Source: Dipylidium caninum (Eukaryota > Platyhelminthes > Cestoda > Cyclophyllidea > Dipylidiidae). From it: a stretch of 64,000 nucleotides of DNA. The notes below the pieces were generated by a model. That model was not told the origin of the DNA. It saw only the letters and a program-made list of their open reading frames with translations, and ran no database searches. Positions 62,422 through 64,000 of the stretch are shown one piece after another (positions within the stretch are counted from its first letter, which is position 1; each line of letters starts with the position of its first letter). The DNA lies in the NCBI GenBank assembly GCA_017562135.1, contig QEYB01000882.1:186001-250000 (forward strand), in the 5' to 3' direction. The position numbers and the translations under genes are program-made.

Positions 62422-64000
62422 TTACAAATTTGGATAAAAAAAGATCTACACAACTAATCGTATACTTCTTTTGCTGTATGAAAGAAGGAAAGAAGACCAA
62501 ACAGTAAGAAAAAATCTAGGTCATGTACGTGGAACACGTAAGCGAAACAAAAAAGTATAAAACCCATCTGTCTACAACATCGACAATCACTCAATGCCAA
62601 CCCAATACAAGCTACAGAAAAGTCGATCACTCGCGAACGTCCTCTCCGACATTTCGCCCTTTAACCTCTCCTTTACTTTGCATTTGGTAGCGAAGAAATT
62701 AGTCAAAGTTCTCCCTGCTCCCTCGAGCGTCGAGTCAGTTGAGGCTAACGTGGCAGTGATTTAAAGGTCTGCGTAAGGAGAGACGCGCTAAAATAAATGC
62801 TAGGTCAGGATCAAACTCTAATGTCAAAGATAGGTTTGAAAACTCGAACTATTGCGTCCCCTCCACGTCACGACTGTGACAGCACCTGTTTACGACAACA
62901 AGTGTCCCAACAGAAGACAGGGCTACCGAATTCTCGCATTGGGTTCGAAACCCCCCATATTTATGATACTCGGTCATTCAACTACCAATCCCTTCTAGAG
63001 TCCGAATGGATATCTTCTCCCGAAGACTCCACGGCATGACGGCCCTAAGCTATTGACGCCTTTCCAGTGTATGGGCAGACTTCACAGGTATTCACAGTAC
63101 ACCCAGAGTCCCGTCCGGCACCTTGGAGTGGGAGGTACATGAAATAGCGATGTACTGCTGTCGTACCACAGAAAGTGGACAACTATTAATAGCAACCGAA
63201 GAAGTAGTAAGTGTAAGGCGAAATAAGAGGGAGATCGACTTAACTGACTCTCATTCAAATAAAAGTTTTCTTCAAAATGTCCCAATCCGTGAGCCGATCT
63301 GAGACCGTTCAAGCAATCAGCCAACCACATCGATATTGAAGTTGTTGGCCGATCAGACTTGCATCAAACAATTTGGGCACTTTGGTTGGTTGGTGGTGGT
63401 TTTCACAGTGTACTCGCGATGGGCGTCGCATTCACATCATCAGGTTAGTGAAATAACTTGTGAGATGAAATTATTTCCGTTTGCGTGTCCAAGAGTCGGC
63501 TTCTATAAATTTCACCCCCAGCAGCTACTCGTGTCTCAAGGACAGTTTCACTCAGCCATTTAAAAGTCTCATCACAATTGCTCTTGCACCCTTTTAAATG
63601 ACATTTTATCTTTTCTCTACCTTCGATTCTTCTGCACGTCCATTTGTGAGCTAACAGCCCCACTTCGGTGTCGTTTTCAGTTGAGCCAGAATTTCGAGAT
63701 AAGAAAGTCATTTTACGTGCCCTTAGCTTCGATTAATGTGGCTGGGGTGGTAAGAGGCTGACAGTGTCGTTCTGGAGAAGCTGGGCGTGGGGCACACTGT
63801 GGAAAGAATAATTGCTGACTCGTACGATCGGCCTTGACCTAACACATCAATACACGACAACATTTCCCATTAGCCCTACCATCAAGATCCCGAGAGCAAT
63901 GAGTTTTCCTTCGCAAGGCATCCTGCACGCTAAAAATGCCGTAAATGCGGCATAATCCTGGAATATGCAGAGTCCTTGAAATTCGACAGATTAAACCGAG
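62422..64000. other. Right edge: no recognised gene
   Basis: About 1.6 kb. Frames at 62797-63039 (+), 63336-63563 (+) and 63445-63711 (-) are open for 75-88 codons without recognisable similarity. Exons of a gene beyond the window are possible. Confidence 0.35.

Noticed and set aside
62935..62965. GGGTTCGAAACCCCCC sequence resembling a tRNA T-arm
   Set aside because: No matching acceptor stem, D-arm or anticodon arm could be folded around it.
1..64000. Search by eye for reverse transcriptase, integrase, viral genes, CRISPR arrays and rRNA
   Set aside because: None recognised. The only mobile-element protein seen is the mariner relic.

Overview
The window is nuclear DNA from an animal, most likely a flatworm and probably a tapeworm. 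The genes are metazoan orthologues split by GT-AG introns (with two GC-AG introns). Many introns are tiny (30-45 bp) and another group is about 57-77 bp. The base composition is moderately AT-rich, and a decayed mariner transposon is present. The lineage call is an inference from gene architecture; no species marker was seen. All gene models were built by hand: splice sites were chosen so that the codon phases close and the translated exons read through a recognised family.

Layout. 0.9-2.7 kb: the end of an RGS-domain gene (+). 2.8-10 kb: a long stretch with no recognisable gene. 10.1-13.6 kb: holocarboxylase synthetase / biotin-protein ligase (+, 9 exons). 14.3-18.0 kb: a nuclear protein with one C2H2 zinc finger and an AT-hook (+, 8 exons). 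It converges on PPP1R11 (protein phosphatase 1 inhibitor-3, 18.4-19.0 kb, -). 20.2-23.0 kb: NMD3, the 60S export adaptor (-, 6 exons). It is divergent from DNALI1, an axonemal dynein light intermediate chain (24.2-25.6 kb, +). 28.2-35.0 kb: DIS3L exosome exonuclease (-, 13 exons). It is divergent from the nucleoporin ELYS/AHCTF1 (36.5-49.8 kb, +, about 23 exons). 51.1-51.7 kb: ribosomal protein eL13 (+, single coding exon). 53.3-59.3 kb: mannose-6-phosphate isomerase (+, 7 exons). 61.6-62.4 kb: a broken mariner transposase (-). The rest is intergenic.

Functionally these are mostly housekeeping genes. Several concern RNA, ribosomes or the nuclear envelope: eL13 is a 60S protein, NMD3 exports 60S subunits, ELYS seeds the pores they pass through, and DIS3L degrades RNA in the cytoplasm. 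I see no sign that they are co-regulated. No RNA gene, CRISPR array, viral insert or reverse-transcriptase domain was recognised. The points most worth a second look are the extremely short and GC-AG introns, the poorly known zinc-finger gene, the degenerate PIN domain of DIS3L, an orphan open frame in a DIS3L intron, and the mariner relic.
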